Shown here one piece after another: positions 31,435 through 43,856 of a stretch of DNA of 64,000 nucleotides. The position numbers and the translations under genes are program-made. A model generated the notes under the pieces. The model saw nothing but the letters and a program-made list of their open reading frames with translations. It was not told the origin of the DNA and ran no database searches. Position 1 is the first letter of the stretch; each line of letters begins with the position of its first letter. Source of the DNA: Amaurobius ferox (taxonomy: Eukaryota > Arthropoda > Arachnida > Araneae > Amaurobiidae); the NCBI GenBank assembly GCA_951213105.1, contig OX578146.1, positions 107,318,197-107,382,196 on the forward strand. Direction: 5' to 3'.

Positions 31435-32060
31435 GAATTGATACCCACTATACGTGGTCGTAACTTGTACAATAAAAATCTGGTACTCACTAGTTTCCTG
31501 GTCATGGCTTATATAATAAAAATCCGGTACCTACTATTTAAATGGTCATGGTTTATACCGTAAAAGTCCGGTACCCACTATTTACGTGGTCATGGCTTAT
31601 ACCATAAAAATCCGGTACCCAATATTTTACGTGGTCATGCCTTATACAATAAAAATTCGGTACCCACTATTTTCCTGGTCATGGCTTATACCATAAAAGT
31701 CCAGTACACACTATTTACGTGGTCATGGCTCATGCAATAAAAGTCCGGTTCCCACTATTTACGTGGTCTTGGATTATACCATAAAAGTCCGATACCTACT
31801 ATTTAAGTGGTCATCACTTATACAATAAAAGTGCGGTACTCACTATTTACGTGGTCATGGTTCATGTAATAAAAGTCCGGTACCCACTATTTACGTGATC
31901 TTGGAATATACCATAAAAGTCCGATACCCACTATTCAAGTGATCATGGCTTATACAATAAATGTCGGGTACTAACTATTTACGTGGTCATGGCTCATGCA
32001 ATAAAAGTCCGGTCCCACTATTTACGTGGTCATGGCTTATACAAAAATGTCCGAAAATCC
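31435..32060 (+). repeat. 44-bp tandem repeat, about 14 units
   Basis: The word gtcatggYtYatac starts at 31,501, 31,545, 31,589 and onward every 44 bp. The unit reads ggtcatggcttatac, aataaaagtccggtaccc, actatttacgt. Units differ by several substitutions. Confidence 0.93.
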
Positions 32061-32685
32061 GGATAAAATAAATAAATAAATAAAATTTAACAACTGTGTA
32101 TCGTTAAATAAATGCACTGTGAAACATTTCTTTTAGATTTCGTAATGGATAACGAAAAGTTTGGAAAGTCTTTTCCTTTGAGGAAAAATACAGTCAAAGC
32201 TCATTACGCTCACCAACCCCGGGGAGCTAGCTTTAAGAAATCCAATGAATTAACAATTATGAATAACTAACGTTTTCTGTTCTTGAAGTAACAAAAAAGT
32301 CGAAACATTTGATAGTTGACCGTCCAACCGCCCGAAGATTTAGAGTAGCAATTGGACGTCCGGGAGATTTATTTGAATATTTTAAAGCTTATAACGGAAG
32401 GATGTATCCTTTATACAATTTATAAGGCAATAAACAAGGACAATAACTTAGCACTAACAAGTTAGCAATATTACAAACATCAATCAGTTAAAATAAAACA
32501 ATACAAAACTAAATGAACAAGAACAATGCAGAAAGCAAAAACAAGACCCAATCAAATAAAAGCAAAAAAAAAGAAAAGTTGTTTTTGAAAGTACAATTTA
32601 AAGTTTAATTATTTAAATGTAACTTAAATGTCTGAAAAATACATTTATTAAAATGTACAAAAAACAATGATATAACAAATGTGGA
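32061..32685. other. AT-rich DNA with a SINE tail fragment
   Basis: At 32,316-32,372 (minus strand) the words cccggacgtccaattgc and cttcgggcggttggacggtc resemble the SINE 3' end. The rest is A-rich with no gene. Confidence 0.5.
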
Positions 32686-32865
32686 CTTTCTAGCTGTTCA
32701 GGTTCTCGAGCTATTCCCCAAATCCGAGTACATTCCTAGGGCGGGCGCAGGACGGGCTAGCCTGAAGTGTTTACTTTCTAGCTGTTTAGGTTCTCGAATT
32801 ATTCCCTAAATTAGAGAGCATTCCTAGGGCGGGCCCACGAAGGGCTAGCCTGATACGGTTGTAAT
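32686..32865 (+). repeat. 88-bp direct repeat, two units
   Basis: ctttctagctgttYaggttctcg, attccYYaaat and cattcctagggcgggc..gggctagcctga occur at 32,686 and 32,774. Unit content is GC-rich compared with its surroundings. Not recognised. Confidence 0.85.
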
Positions 32866-33008
32866 AATAATATTTATTAATATTAAAAGAATATTTATTC
32901 GCAATGCAAAGTCAAAAGTTCGCAAAATTTATGATTTATTTTTTCATTATTTATTTATTTTTTTAAATATAAAGCGATAATTAAAAGTTAAAAAAGGTCA
33001 GTCATTTT

Positions 33009-33530
33009 CTTCTAAGAAACACAATAGAGTCAAGAAAACCCATAACATGATATTTCTTAACATTGAACACAGATATTCCACCTATAGGGGAATTTTTCGC
33101 GATTTGCAAGATACACCAGTGTTCAAACGATTCACCCCCCTGGTCTTCTGATCCATAGGAGCTGGGTTTAAATCCGGGTAAGTTCGGGCGGTGAACTATG
33201 TATGCCAGCCAGTCTGGTATTAATATAACGACGGTGAGGTGTTATATTAGCGCCTAATTGATGTGTCTCTCTTCTAAGAAACACAAAGAGTCAAGAAAAC
33301 CCATAACATGATATTTCTTAAAATTGAACACAGATATTCCACCTATAGGGGAATTTTCCGCGATTTGCAAGATACGCCAGTGTTTAAACGATTCACCCCC
33401 CTGCTCTTCTGATCCATAGGAGCTGGGTTTAAATCCGGGTAAGTTCGGGTGGTGAACTATGTATGTCAACCAGTCTGGTATTAATATAACGACGGTGATG
33501 TGTTATATTAGCGCCTAACTGATGTGTATA
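33009..33530 (+). repeat. 262-bp direct repeat, two near-identical units
   Basis: Units start at 33,009 and 33,271. Each contains cttctaagaaacaca, cctataggggaattttYcgcg, cacccccctg, then ggagctgggtttaaatccgg (resembling a polymerase III B box), ggtgaactatgtatg and gcgcctaaYtgatgtgt. Few differences, so a recent duplication. A tRNA-like SINE origin is possible but unproven. Confidence 0.85.
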
Positions 33531-34234
33531 TATGCCCGCATGTGTATATACGCCAATGTATATATGCTAGCATTGGTTCAGAATCTACTTTAAACTTCAG
33601 GTCCCGATCAAAATAGAGCATAATAATTAGTGACTTCGGTTATATTTTGACATTTTAAACGTTCACGATCTCCTTAAAATAACTCCATCGCAAAAATTAT
33701 CGGGCTTTCTTTACATTAGTACAAGCTCCCTCACTTCAAATACCTCGAGAAGTCAGTCGTTCATGCCATTTTCTTGTTTCATCCCCCCCCCCCACCCCCT
33801 TCAATCCAATCGCTGGCAATAGACCGATAGAGAGTCGGCGGGTTTTCACAAGGGTCTAAATCGAGGCTAATTCCCCCGATAACTGCTTTTCTAATCGTCG
33901 CTCCACACCAATAATAAAAACACACAACTTCATAATTTATTTTTCTTTTTACTTTGTTTTGTTCTTCTTTTCCTTTTTACACGATGATCAACGATGAAGT
34001 CGAGATAGCCATGGCATACGAACTGAATGATCTTTGCCATTTTGCTCTTTTCAGGATCGTAAGGGTTAGGCTCATCCATAGGCGTAGCCAGGATCTCGTA
34101 AAAGGGGTGCTTCTATGAAGGGCCTCCGTAGCACTTGCGGGGCCCTCCTAGTCAAAAGTAAATTTTTATGTTTCCACCACCCCACCATCAATAAAACTCT
34201 TAAAGTAAAAGAAATATACATTGAGCACCACAGT
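33531..34234. other. Spacer
   Basis: Contains tgtatatacgcc/tgtatatatgc words at the start and a C-run at about 33,784-33,793. No gene seen. Confidence 0.5.
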
Positions 34235-34398
34235 CATGGGCGCCCATAGAAATTTTTCCAGGAGGGGTAAAGCATTAAAATCAGTAAGGCAAACTCAAGG
34301 ATAAGGTGTACAACGACTAACTTGATACCCAAATATGTGACGTTAAACGTTTAGGGGAGGGCAAGCGCCCTTCTTGCCCTTCCCCATGGGCACCCATG
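34235..34398 (+). mobile_element. Element F, best-preserved copy
   Basis: 164 bp. The left end is CATGGGCGCCCAT, a perfect palindrome; the right end CCATGGGCACCCATG is nearly palindromic. Both ends can fold on themselves and pair with each other. The interior ggcaaactcaaggataagg is shared with 6757-6937 and the 107-bp satellite. Confidence 0.8.
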
Positions 34399-34499
34399 CC
34401 CAGAGCTTTACGGACTTCAGTATTTACCTATGGTCAAAAACGGCCCTGGGTCGATAACCAAATGAGAGTTTATTCTGTGGTTTCATTTTCTAATATGAC

Positions 34500-34580
34500 C
34501 TCATGAAGAACTAATATTTTTTCATTCAAAGGGGGGGGGGGGGCGATGATGCCCCACCCCCTGTTTACGTCACTGCACTT
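34500..34580 (+). repeat. Dispersed repeat N with G-run
   Basis: gaagaactaatattttttcat, a G-run, gatgccccaccccctgtttacg..cactgcac. Matches 7158-7245 in word order. Confidence 0.45.
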
Positions 34581-34946
34581 ATTCAAGCATGCTAACTTTA
34601 TTTGATTTATCTGCTTTATTTTGAGTTGCTTTATTGCTTTCTCATATGTTCTAGAGATGGAACTCCCATATCGTGAAATCCCAAAATGCTATGGCGGGGC
34701 TTGTATTTGTATAGGGGGCCCAAAAGAAATTTATAGAATATGTATTTAGGAAATCATAAATAGTAGTGGTCCAGGTCAATCGGCGAATACTCGAATCCTA
34801 CTGATTCTAAAAGCGGATGAAAATTCGAAAGCCTCCCCTTCCCTCCTAAATGTTAGAAACATTATTTTAAAAATTCGTAAAAATTAAGGACAGTCAATCA
34901 GGTCAATAGACAATCATTGTACATGTAATTTATCATAAACAATAAA
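34581..34946. other. Spacer
   Basis: No recognised feature. Confidence 0.4.
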
Positions 34947-36250
34947 GATCAATCATGCTGAAAGCATTGATTATTAAACACTTTCCAACTTCAATGCAAT
35001 TTTATTTAAACATGTCTAAAATGTAATACATTCCTCGGGAATATTTTAAAACTTATCACAATACTACATTAATTTATTATATTTGAAAACTTAAACCTTC
35101 ATCGAAAAAAAATGAACTACATTCAAATGACGGCATTGAAATATAAATTGCCTGGTTTAACATCTCTAAAATATGATACATTCCTCGGTAATAATTTCAG
35201 AATTATCATAATACTACTATAATTTATTATATTTGAAAACTTCATCAAAAACAACTGAAATTCATTCAAATGACGTCATAGAAAAAATAACACGCCTGGC
35301 TCTCTTTATAAAAGCAACATTTCATTCATACATAATTTCCCATTCATGTCATTCATCACAATACTACAATAATTTATTTTATTTAAAAATTAAGACCATG
35401 GAGCTACAAGTAATTAAACTCTATGCGTAAAACTTCATCTTAAAAAATCGTCCTTCTCTTTTTAAAATCAGTGAATATTTCATTCATATCATCTATGCAG
35501 ACTCCATGAACTAAATGATTTTGTGTTAAAGAAATACAGCAATTGTAATACAACTCATTCTACATATTTTGCTGTTTACATTTTACATAGGTGAAAAATA
35601 GGCTTCGTTGTAGAAATAATCAAATTTGGATAAGCATTTAAACTCAAATATATTGTAATTGCGTTGTTTCAGTATGTAGATGCATAGAATTTAAGCAAAA
35701 ATAAAGTAGTTTTAGGACGGATACAACACTCAATATGAATTAAAAAGAACTTTAAAAATCACGATTTTGAGACAAGATGGATGCCATATATCATTTTGAA
35801 GTGGGTCATGTAACCTTTTCATATCATGGTCACGTAATCGCTTCATATAAGAGGTGTTATTATTATTTTAATTTTTTTTTTAAAAACTACTGAATATATT
35901 TCACTGATTTTTTTTTTATATATTTTATGGAACAATTTGAATATTACCTAAAAATTTCGAAGCAATTTGTGAATTTTAAATCCGCTTAAAAAATGTTTGA
36001 AAAATTAGGTCCCATAGGGCTCAATATATTTCATTTCTTCAACCCGGGTTCAATCCAAAACTAATTGGGTGATATTATTCATTTATATTCCCATAGGTCC
36101 TACAGACCGTCTGAACAACATACTAAAATTTCATTTTGATTAAGTCATTTTTCGGCAGTTATCGTGCTAACGGACAGACAGACAGACAGACAGACAGACA
36201 GAATGAATGAACAAAGTCATAAACACTTTTCAACTTTGTTGCAAAGTGTT
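34947..36250 (-). mobile_element. Family C element, full length with internal duplication
   Basis: Left terminus GATCAATCATGC..GCATTGATTATTAAACACTTTCCAACTTC and right terminus hairpin AACACTTTTCAACTTTG..CAAAGTGTT. Between them lie ctacatattttgctgtttacat, ttgtgaattttaaat, aactaattgggtgatattattc, aaatttcattttgat and a (GACA)n tract at 36,173-36,200 beside the opening motif ggcagttatcgtgc. A block of about 150 bp (tctaaaatRtRatacattcctcgg...caaatgacg) is present twice, at about 35,011 and 35,161. Confidence 0.92.
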
Positions 36251-36252
36251 AA

Positions 36253-36756
36253 AAATCGAATGGAACTCATTCTAGAATGCTAGGGCTAACAGTTCTCGAG
36301 ATATTACTCGTTTCTAAAATACATTAATCACAAAAGTTTAAGATAAAGAAGTGTTAAGTGTAATATTATGCGGCAATTTCATTAATATATTTCTCGCAGA
36401 TGCAGCACGTTCCATTCACAAGAAAAGACACTAATTCTGTGTTTCAATACCAATAATTCGCCAAATTTTACTCATTTCACTTGAAATTAGTTAAATAACA
36501 ATGTTACTTTGATTTGAATTTTGCACACGCATATAATTACATTTCACTCAACCGACGAGGGCCTACATTTTAATTTTGTGATACAAGTTCTTTTACAAGT
36601 TCTTAATTTGGGCATAAATGTGGGTGAAAATACATATCTTACAAAAATAAATATCTCATAAAAATCTTATCTTATAAATACAAAATAAATATGAAAATAA
36701 ATATCTAAATGTATTAAAAGTAATCATCACGTTAGTAATGTGCTACCCGCATCATA
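36253..36756 (+). mobile_element. Family A 3' fragment abutting family C
   Basis: It starts at gaacggttctcgag-like ctaacagttctcgagatatt and continues through gcacgttccattcacaagaaaagac to the terminus gttagtaatgtgctacccgcatcata. It is joined directly to the hairpin end of the C copy. Confidence 0.7.
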
Positions 36757-37531
36757 TTTTTAAAATTTTATTTATTTATTTATTTTTGTATTTTGATACT
36801 GATTATCACATAAATTAATTAAAAAATTCTAGTACACGAGGAAGTCGAATCACCCTCTAATTAATTTATGTTCTTTTGTTTTTCCCCCACACTATAGAAA
36901 TTTATTAATGTGCAGCGACAGTCATAAGTTGGACACATTGGACTTTTTCTCATTCGCATGTGAATCATGAAAAGGTTCAAACATTACAATTCATAACACA
37001 CAATGGTGACAATGAGGAAAAATTAATCTTACCAGAATAATTATGGAATCTGAGATGAGAATAGGTCACAAAATTCATTTCTCTTACCTGCAAAGAGAAT
37101 ATTTCTTATTAGAACATGCATCTTAATAAAATTAAAAATTTACATATTCTATACAGATATATTAGATCAGTGAAGTTGGGCAGAGGGGGGGGGGGGGGGG
37201 TAACTTCCTCATTGGTTCAACAATCACAGCAGTTAGAATTGCCCTATCGTTGTAAATAACAACATTCATGGATCGGTTTCGCCCATTTTATGCGTTTGTG
37301 AACTTTGAATAGCCTATACCTGAAACAGTTTTCTTGCTGCCAATGCAGAGGTATAGATAGAGTATTCTATGCTGATGAGAGAAGAGTATTTAGCTTTTAA
37401 ATTTTACCTTTATACAACACCCTGTCATCCTTTACAAAATGCGAAAATATGGTATGTAAATGTATATGATTAAACAGCCCCATTTTAATAATAATACTTG
37501 TCCCAAGTGTGATGACGTGGTTTGATTTTTT
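36757..37531. other. Spacer with G-run and module E
   Basis: G-run at about 37,184-37,200. Module E at 37,262-37,326 (attcatggatcggtttcgcc, ttttatgcg, gaatagcctata). No gene. Confidence 0.5.
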
Positions 37532-38296
37532 AACACTTTACAACATAGTTGAAAAGTGTTTATGACTTTGTTCATTCTGTCTGTCTGTCCTGTCCGTTCG
37601 CACGATAACTGCCGTATAAAATGACTTTATGAAAATGAAATTTTAGTATGTGGTAGAGACGGTCTGTGGGACATATGAGAATGTAAATGAATAATATCAC
37701 CCAATTAGTTTCGGATTGAACCAGGGTTGAGAAAATGAAATACATTGAACCCCATGGGACCTAATTTTTCAAAATTTTTTAAGCGAAGCCAAAATTCACA
37801 AATTGCTTTGAAAATTTTAACAAATATTCAAATTATCTCATAAAATATATAAAAAAAATTGAATAAAATATATTCTGTAGTTTTTTAAATAAAAATTAAA
37901 ATAATAATGACACCCATATTATATGAAGATACCACGTGACCCACTTCAAAATAAAATATAACATCCATATTTTTTTCCCAGTGATATTTTAAATTTATAT
38001 TTAGTTTAAATGATCATCAAACTTTGATTATTTCTACAACGAATCCTAATTTTAATGTATGCAGAATGTAAACAAATCAAGCTGCAAGATGAGTTGTATA
38101 AAAATTGCTGAATTTTTTAACGCCAAATTATTCAGCTCTGGAGTCTGAAATAAAAGTGATATGAATGAAATATTCATTGATTTTACATAGAGAAGCAGAT
38201 GATTTTACAGCATTGCCTTTTTTGATGAAGTTTGAAGTTTCCAAGTAAAATAAATTATTGTAGTATTGCGGTAATTAAAACAATATCACTGCTGAA
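37532..38296 (+). mobile_element. Family C element, 3' terminus truncated
   Basis: Hairpin TAACACTTTACAACATAG..TTGAAAAGTGTT, TCTG tract, cacgataactgccg, agacggtctgtgggacatatg, acccaattagttt, ttcacaaattgcttt, cacgtgacccacttc, atgatcatcaaactttgatt, and gaaatattcattgattttacatag. It is cut by family B sequence at about 38,297 before its own terminal palindrome. Confidence 0.9.
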
Positions 38297-38318
38297 TCTG
38301 ATATGGGCAGCTGAAAAA

Positions 38319-38977
38319 TCTGATGTGGGCAGCACATCACTTTCCCTGCATACTCATATTCACGTTCTCTTTATTTCTTCAAAAATTCATTAAATTGAGT
38401 TTAATTGCACAAAATAACACACATAATTATTTTAAGTTACACTGAATTGGCACATTTATTTCAATTTTCGTTTTCATTTCGTGACTCGTGTCATTTTCAA
38501 AGGTGGCGCGGCGAAAATGCGAAAAAACTTAAATATCTCGAGAACGGCTATTCCTAGAGTAATGGGGTTGGTCTTATTCTTTTCATCGTCAAAAATTAAG
38601 TACAAAACAAGCATTTAATGGATATATTTGAACATACGTAATCTTTTATTTTAGATTTTGACGATGTTTGTGGGCCATTTCGCAAAAAGGCATGCCCCCC
38701 CCCCCCCCAAAATGTTACCCAAATCTAATCAGCACAAAGGTGATCTACAAGTGACTTATCTATCAAATTTTGTGAAATTCGGTCAATTTGTTTATCAGTT
38801 AGAGTTGATACATACATTGCACAGGTAGACAGACAGACACACACACACGCAGTGTCACGCTAAAAAATAGTTTTTTCGTGTTCTAGAGGTCCCAAAACGT
38901 GTAGATCCTTCGAAAACTCGAGTTGCGATTTTCGACACGATTCCAAAACTTTCCCTACCATGTATTGCAGGGAAACT
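38319..38977 (-). mobile_element. Family B element, near full length, duplicated terminus
   Basis: Left terminus TCTGATGTGGGCAGCACAT, preceded by a partial second copy (aatctgatatgggcagct) at 38,295-38,312. The body includes cgagaacggctattcctagag, gggccatttcgcaaa, gacagacacacacac, cgaaaactcgagttgcg and the hairpin ending ttgcagggaaac. A duplicated terminus suggests two insertion events or a template jump. Confidence 0.9.
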
Positions 38978-40165
38978 AAAAAACAGAGGGCGGGGGGGGG
39001 GGGGGGGGGTAAATAGCTTTGTAAGGTGCAGGGGAGAAGTGCACAGAGCGTCATATAGTGAAATAAGTAATATATAAAATAGATAATATATAAAATATAT
39101 TATAAATATAAAAATATTATTAATAAATATTATTATAAATATAAAAATATATATTTACAAAGAAAATGCATTAGTTTATCATCGCATATTTTCTTGACGT
39201 AATAACTATTTTAACCAAAAATTGTACCCTATTTCATATACAAATTCGTTTCAATATTAACAGAAGTGTGGAGAATGTAATACTTGGAATATATGCTCCC
39301 TTATAGCCCTCATAGAATATATCGTCCCATACGCCCCTTTAGAATATACACATCTCTCTTCATAAGCGTAAGCAATATTCTGAAAAGTGGGTATTAGGAT
39401 CAAATAGGAGGTTACTATGCTGAATCTCCCTTTACAATATCAAGCTGGCTACCAGATAAAAAATAATCCTGATATTTCTCTGATTTCCAGATAATATCTT
39501 CAAAAATTCCTTGATATGTATCACTATCTACATTTACTAAGTATCAGTTTAACAAGAATAGAAAAGTTTAATAAAATTGAAAGTGATAATTAAGAATAAA
39601 TAATTAAACTTAATTACTTTCAGCAATGAAAAGTATAATAATCAAAGTATAATATTTTTTGCAAGAGTTATATAAGAATAGTATTATTAATCCTTCAAGC
39701 ATTAAAATTCTTGATAAGCTATAAAACTGTAATATGTTCTGTAAAATGCAATCAAGAATTCATACAGTTAAATATCACTTATTGCAATAAAATTATGCAT
39801 AAGCAGAAACAGTATTTTTTTTAATCTGCCTTTTCTGTCATATGAAATATTTTGACAACTTTCAAAACAATTAAGATGAGAGGGAACACTGAGAAAAGTT
39901 AAAATTTTAACAATTGTTTAATTTTAAAAGTTAAAATTTCTCCTTTTTATTGAAGCCTCCAATACGCTGTCTCCCGTCGTATAAAACGAGAATAAGGAAT
40001 TCTACACATGTATATTATTGTAAGTCGGAAGAAAGCTGTGATTCCCTTAAAAATTCCAATTTTCCTGATTTTACAGTTTATTTTGGAATGTCCTGATATT
40101 TCCAGAACGTTTATATTCCCCGATGTTTCCTTGATTTCCAGCTTCTGTAGCGACCCTGAATATAG
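38978..40165. other. AT-rich DNA with G-run
   Basis: G-run at about 38,991-39,009, then AT-rich sequence with tataaata words. No gene. Confidence 0.5.
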
Positions 40166-40246
40166 ACCCTATGGAGAACTAGTATAGTTTTTCGCCAATG
40201 AGGCATCCCCCCCATCCCTCCCATACCCATAGTCAAATAATATATT
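40166..40246 (+). repeat. Dispersed repeat N
   Basis: tatggagaactagtatag, cgccaatgaggc, C-rich stretch. Aligns in word order with 7158-7245 and 52,270-52,345. Confidence 0.4.
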
Positions 40247-40267
40247 ACTTATAATAATGCCTTATAA

Positions 40268-40440
40268 TTTACTACGTGACTAGACAACTAGATAAACTCT
40301 AGCTGACTAAATAAACTCATCTGCTTACTTCACTGCCCCCATCACAAGTAAAATTATCCTCTGGGGACAGACATCGCCTATGCCGAAACAGATAAACTAG
40401 ACAACTAGATAAACTCTAGCTGACTAAATAAACTCTAACT
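40268..40440 (+). repeat. Direct repeat of ctagacaactagataaactc
   Basis: The word ctagacaactagataaactc, with ctagctgactaaataaactc, is present at about 40,270 and again at about 40,397; further taactaacagttaactaga words follow. Confidence 0.75.
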
Positions 40441-40699
40441 GAATACTAACTAACAGTTAACTAGATACCCTCTAACTGAATTATGGATCCTATAGGATAG
40501 CAGTTATATACAAAAAACTTCCAATTCTTTCTGAAGAAACCACGTCACTAATGCCCGGTTAAATAGGTACAGCGTCCAGTTGATTATGATCGGTAGTGCG
40601 CTTTATTATCGGTAATGCCCTCAATTTTATTAAATATTTTTGGGTGTTGGGCGAGATGGGCCCCTAAGCAAGGATAAGCCTAAAGCAACAAAAATGTAA

Positions 40700-40770
40700 T
40701 TCCCCATTGCTAACGCTTAAGCTCTCGAATCTTGAGAGTAGTGCTCTATCAACTTAGCTATCCAAAAGGA
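40700..40770 (-). pseudogene. tRNA-like sequence
   Basis: The minus strand has ggatagctaagttgatagagc, like a tRNA D arm and A box, then a 5-bp stem CTCTC/GAGAG enclosing a 7-nt loop AAGATTC in anticodon-arm position. The T arm and B box are not recognisable, and loop position 33 is not U. It is a tRNA relic or the head of another SINE. Confidence 0.35.
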
Positions 40771-40784
40771 TTCCATAAATATAT

Positions 40785-40916
40785 ATAATCATTCATTAAG
40801 TGATTATTTTCCCTCCAATAGCTTGTATATTTTTTTCCACATTGACCTATACTCATTCATTAAGTGATTATTTTCCCTCCAATAGCTTGTTTATTTTTTT
40901 CCACATTGACCTATGA
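40785..40916 (+). repeat. Direct repeat, two units of about 66 bp
   Basis: attcattaagtgattatttt, ccctccaatagcttgt and tccacattgacctat occur twice in succession, nearly identical. Confidence 0.92.
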
Positions 40917-41770
40917 AAAATAGTCCCTAACCTATTAGCTTTCTCGCGGATTTTTGTCAATCATAAAAAAGAGGTAGGTTTATGCATTTTTAACAAAATA
41001 TGTAAACCAGAAGTATTTATAATATATATTGAAAAGTAATGTATTCATTTTACAAAAATGTTAAACATACTTCTAAGTATTTTAGCTATTTTTTAAAAAT
41101 GCAAAACATTCCTATTCTCAGCATCTATGCTTGACAAAAAAAAAACATCAGTAAAAATTTTCAAAAATGTAAACTAACTAGAGCTCTAAGGACTATTTCC
41201 CATGGGTTAACATGCGGGTGATAAAACAAGTGGCTGAAGAAAAAATATCTTAAAAAATCCTAAAATTTTCCAAAATTATTAGTTAAAACACAGACCATAG
41301 TATTCCTGCAGAATCTTATAAAAAGCCGAAGGCACCATAAACTAGCTTAAAAATAGCTCCCAAAAGCCTCCAGTGTATATCTGCCAAAAGCCCAGCCATA
41401 TATCTGCCTGAAGACATCCCATGTCCCAAAAGCCTCCAGTGATATGCCTAAAGACATCCCAGAAGTTTCTAAAGAATCCACTAAAAGCCTAAAGACATCC
41501 TGAAAAGTCATGAACTCATCCTAAAATGGATCTCTACAGTACGTCCTAATAAAGTGACATTTGTAACACCAGCGGACCTCCTCAGGATGTCTCTAGGAAA
41601 ATGCAGGCCTTCCTTAGGATGTACGGAAATCCTGCAAATGACTTCCTCTGGACTTACTGTGGACATACTTGTGTTATGTGGGTATATAGAAACTTTTCGG
41701 AAAAATACTTATTTTGAAATAATTACTCTATTTAAATCGAAACATAAATTTAAAGTATGCTAGGATTTCT
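40917..41770. other. Spacer with irregular short repeats
   Basis: From 41,340 to 41,520, words aaaagcctccagtg, atatctgcc and aaagacatccca recur in an irregular array. No gene. Confidence 0.45.
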
Positions 41771-41772
41771 AG

Positions 41773-42030
41773 AAAAGTTCCTAAGCAACCCAATAACTTT
41801 GTAAGGAGAGGTTCGTGAGTGCACTCGCTATGCTTATTCATAGCAAAATAACCATGTCCAATTGAATAAATTTCTGCAACGCCCCTAGTGTAGAATTTAA
41901 AAAGTTAGAATAATGAACTCGACAACAAAGCGAGATAAGCGATATAAGCGAGAAAAGCCAATTACAAAGCTGTAGAGTTTTGCCTAATGAGCAGGAATCA
42001 ACAACAAAACTCTTACAAAAAGCATTTATT
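41773..42030 (+). repeat. Dispersed repeat G
   Basis: aagttcctaagca, aataactttgtaagga, accatgtcc, aatgcgagata-like aaagcgagataagcg and aaaactcttaca align over about 255 bp with 53,550-53,805. In both copies the end runs into AT/T-rich sequence. Not recognised. Confidence 0.6.
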
Positions 42031-42329
42031 TAATACAAAATGTGATTTGTTTAAATTATTTTGTTTATTTTTATCTAATTAAAAGTTGTTTTCATAAAGT
42101 AAAATATCCCGTTTCATGCAATACAAATAAATAAAACAAATACATCTTATGAATTATTTGCACATTTAAAATTCCGTGCAGTTTTAAAGTGTAAAAGACG
42201 AATTTTTAAAATATTCACTAAGAAAACATATATTCTTAATCTTCAGAAGTACAACTTGAAAAGTAGAACTTTCAGACATAAACGCTTTAGAAGTTATGAA
42301 TTTCCAAAAACAAAAGATTCTAAGTGTCA

Positions 42330-43080
42330 TATCTTACCGAATAGAACATTTTCCTATTAAAATTGTTTAACACCAAAAAATTCAAGCTTCAATCTTTCTG
42401 AACGATTGTGCTCTAATCAAGTATAGAAACTTTTAAATTGCCTGCGGTAATACTTAAATGAAATTTGTTAGTACTATTGCAAAGAAATTGTAATAGTACA
42501 AAGTTCTTTGCTAGTAGTACTACAATGTTGCAACTGAGAAATTTAAATCATCTTAAAGACCTTAGGAAAATGAAGATATGCAATTGTTTTAAACATTTTG
42601 ATGAAGATTACTCTATAAACTTTGATTAATACAAGATTATTCTAAACTTTGATATTGACATACTTTACAAATGTATAATGTTTAAAGTTGTCATTCAATT
42701 GTGTGTGTTTTTAACTATGTAAGGAACAATTTTAAAGAACAACGAATAATATTAAAAATAAGTGGTACTCTAAACAATTTATTGAGCACAAACTGCGCAT
42801 TCTTTAGATTTGGACTTTAGAATTTACATCGTTTAAAACACTTTGATGACGTCAAGTTTACTCTAAAATTTAATATTAAAGTACTTTACAAATGGCGGCG
42901 TTCAACGTTGCCACTCAATCTTTAACTAAGTTAATGGCTGCCTTAAAGAACAAGGAAATTTTGGACCTGAATTATAAGGATTAAATTTTAAAATAGATGA
43001 CATTCGAACAATTTATTGAAAAAATATTAGGCATTCTTGACGTTTTACTTCGAAAATTATTCAAATTTTTCTATCATTGT
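42330..43080 (+). repeat. Diverged tandem repeat, period about 250 bp
   Basis: The order 'ttttgatga, tttactctaaa, tttgatatt, gacatactttacaaatg, gttgYcactcaat, taactaagt, aaagaacaa' occurs at about 42,595 and again at about 42,841. An eroded third unit appears upstream. Old satellite. Confidence 0.6.
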
Positions 43081-43094
43081 TTAAAAAAATTTAG

Positions 43095-43560
43095 TATGAT
43101 TTTTTACTTTCATTGAGAAAGTATTATTTCCCCGAAGATTCGAATTCGAGATTCTAACAGATAAACATATTTTAAGATCCCATGAACCCAAGATCAAGAT
43201 ATATAAAGTATCAATATCACAAAGCTGAGTGAAACTGATTGACGAAGTAATGAATTTCACAGCCCAGATTTCTAAAGGTAGAAACTTGAAAATTTGCATA
43301 CACATAGGACTTGACCTATGAGTAATGAAAACGATCTGAAATCTTAGAATTTTGTTCGAAAAATTTTATGATTAACGGGATTTTTTGTTCCAACGCTCTT
43401 AAAGCTATTGCATAAGAAAGGCTATACACACAAAATTAATTTATATACCAGGTAAAAATAATTTAATTTTCTTAATTAACTTGGATAACTTCCCGTTCTT
43501 GAGTTATTTTAATTTATAGTTATACCAGACAGTATTTTAAATTTTATTCAGTTTTTGATT
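43095..43560 (+). mobile_element. Family D element
   Basis: It opens ttttttactttcattgagaaagtatt, then tttccccgaagattcgaattcg, agattctaacagataaacat, corresponding block by block to family A (hairpin, then gacggggtcgaaaattcgaattcg, agttttcgacgg). The body is different and no closing palindrome was found, so the 3' limit is approximate. Confidence 0.55.
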
Positions 43561-43856
43561 CCATTTGTGATCATAATAAAACAGAGTTATGCTTCAAATA
43601 CCAAAATCGTCTGCTATCTATTCTTCTGATCAAACTATTGAAAATACTTTTTTTTATTAATAACTGATTTTTAGCTTAAAGTGTCTGAAAACTTTGAAAA
43701 TAAAGAAAATACAGTGATCGGAGCGGAAACATTAGAACTATATAATATTTTAACATTAGAACTATAGAACTATATTTTCAACAGAACTAAAAAATGTGTG
43801 CCATTAATATGCTTTAATTTGAAACAGTTTCTGATATTCAGAACTTTTAAATGTAG
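43561..43856. other. Spacer
   Basis: AT-rich. The word aatgtgtgccatt..atgctttaatttgaaa at 43,793 is shared with 30,358-30,415. No gene. Confidence 0.4.

Noticed and set aside
33009..33530. 262-bp duplicate pair as LTRs of a small retrotransposon
   Set aside because: The units are directly contiguous with no internal region and lack TG..CA ends.
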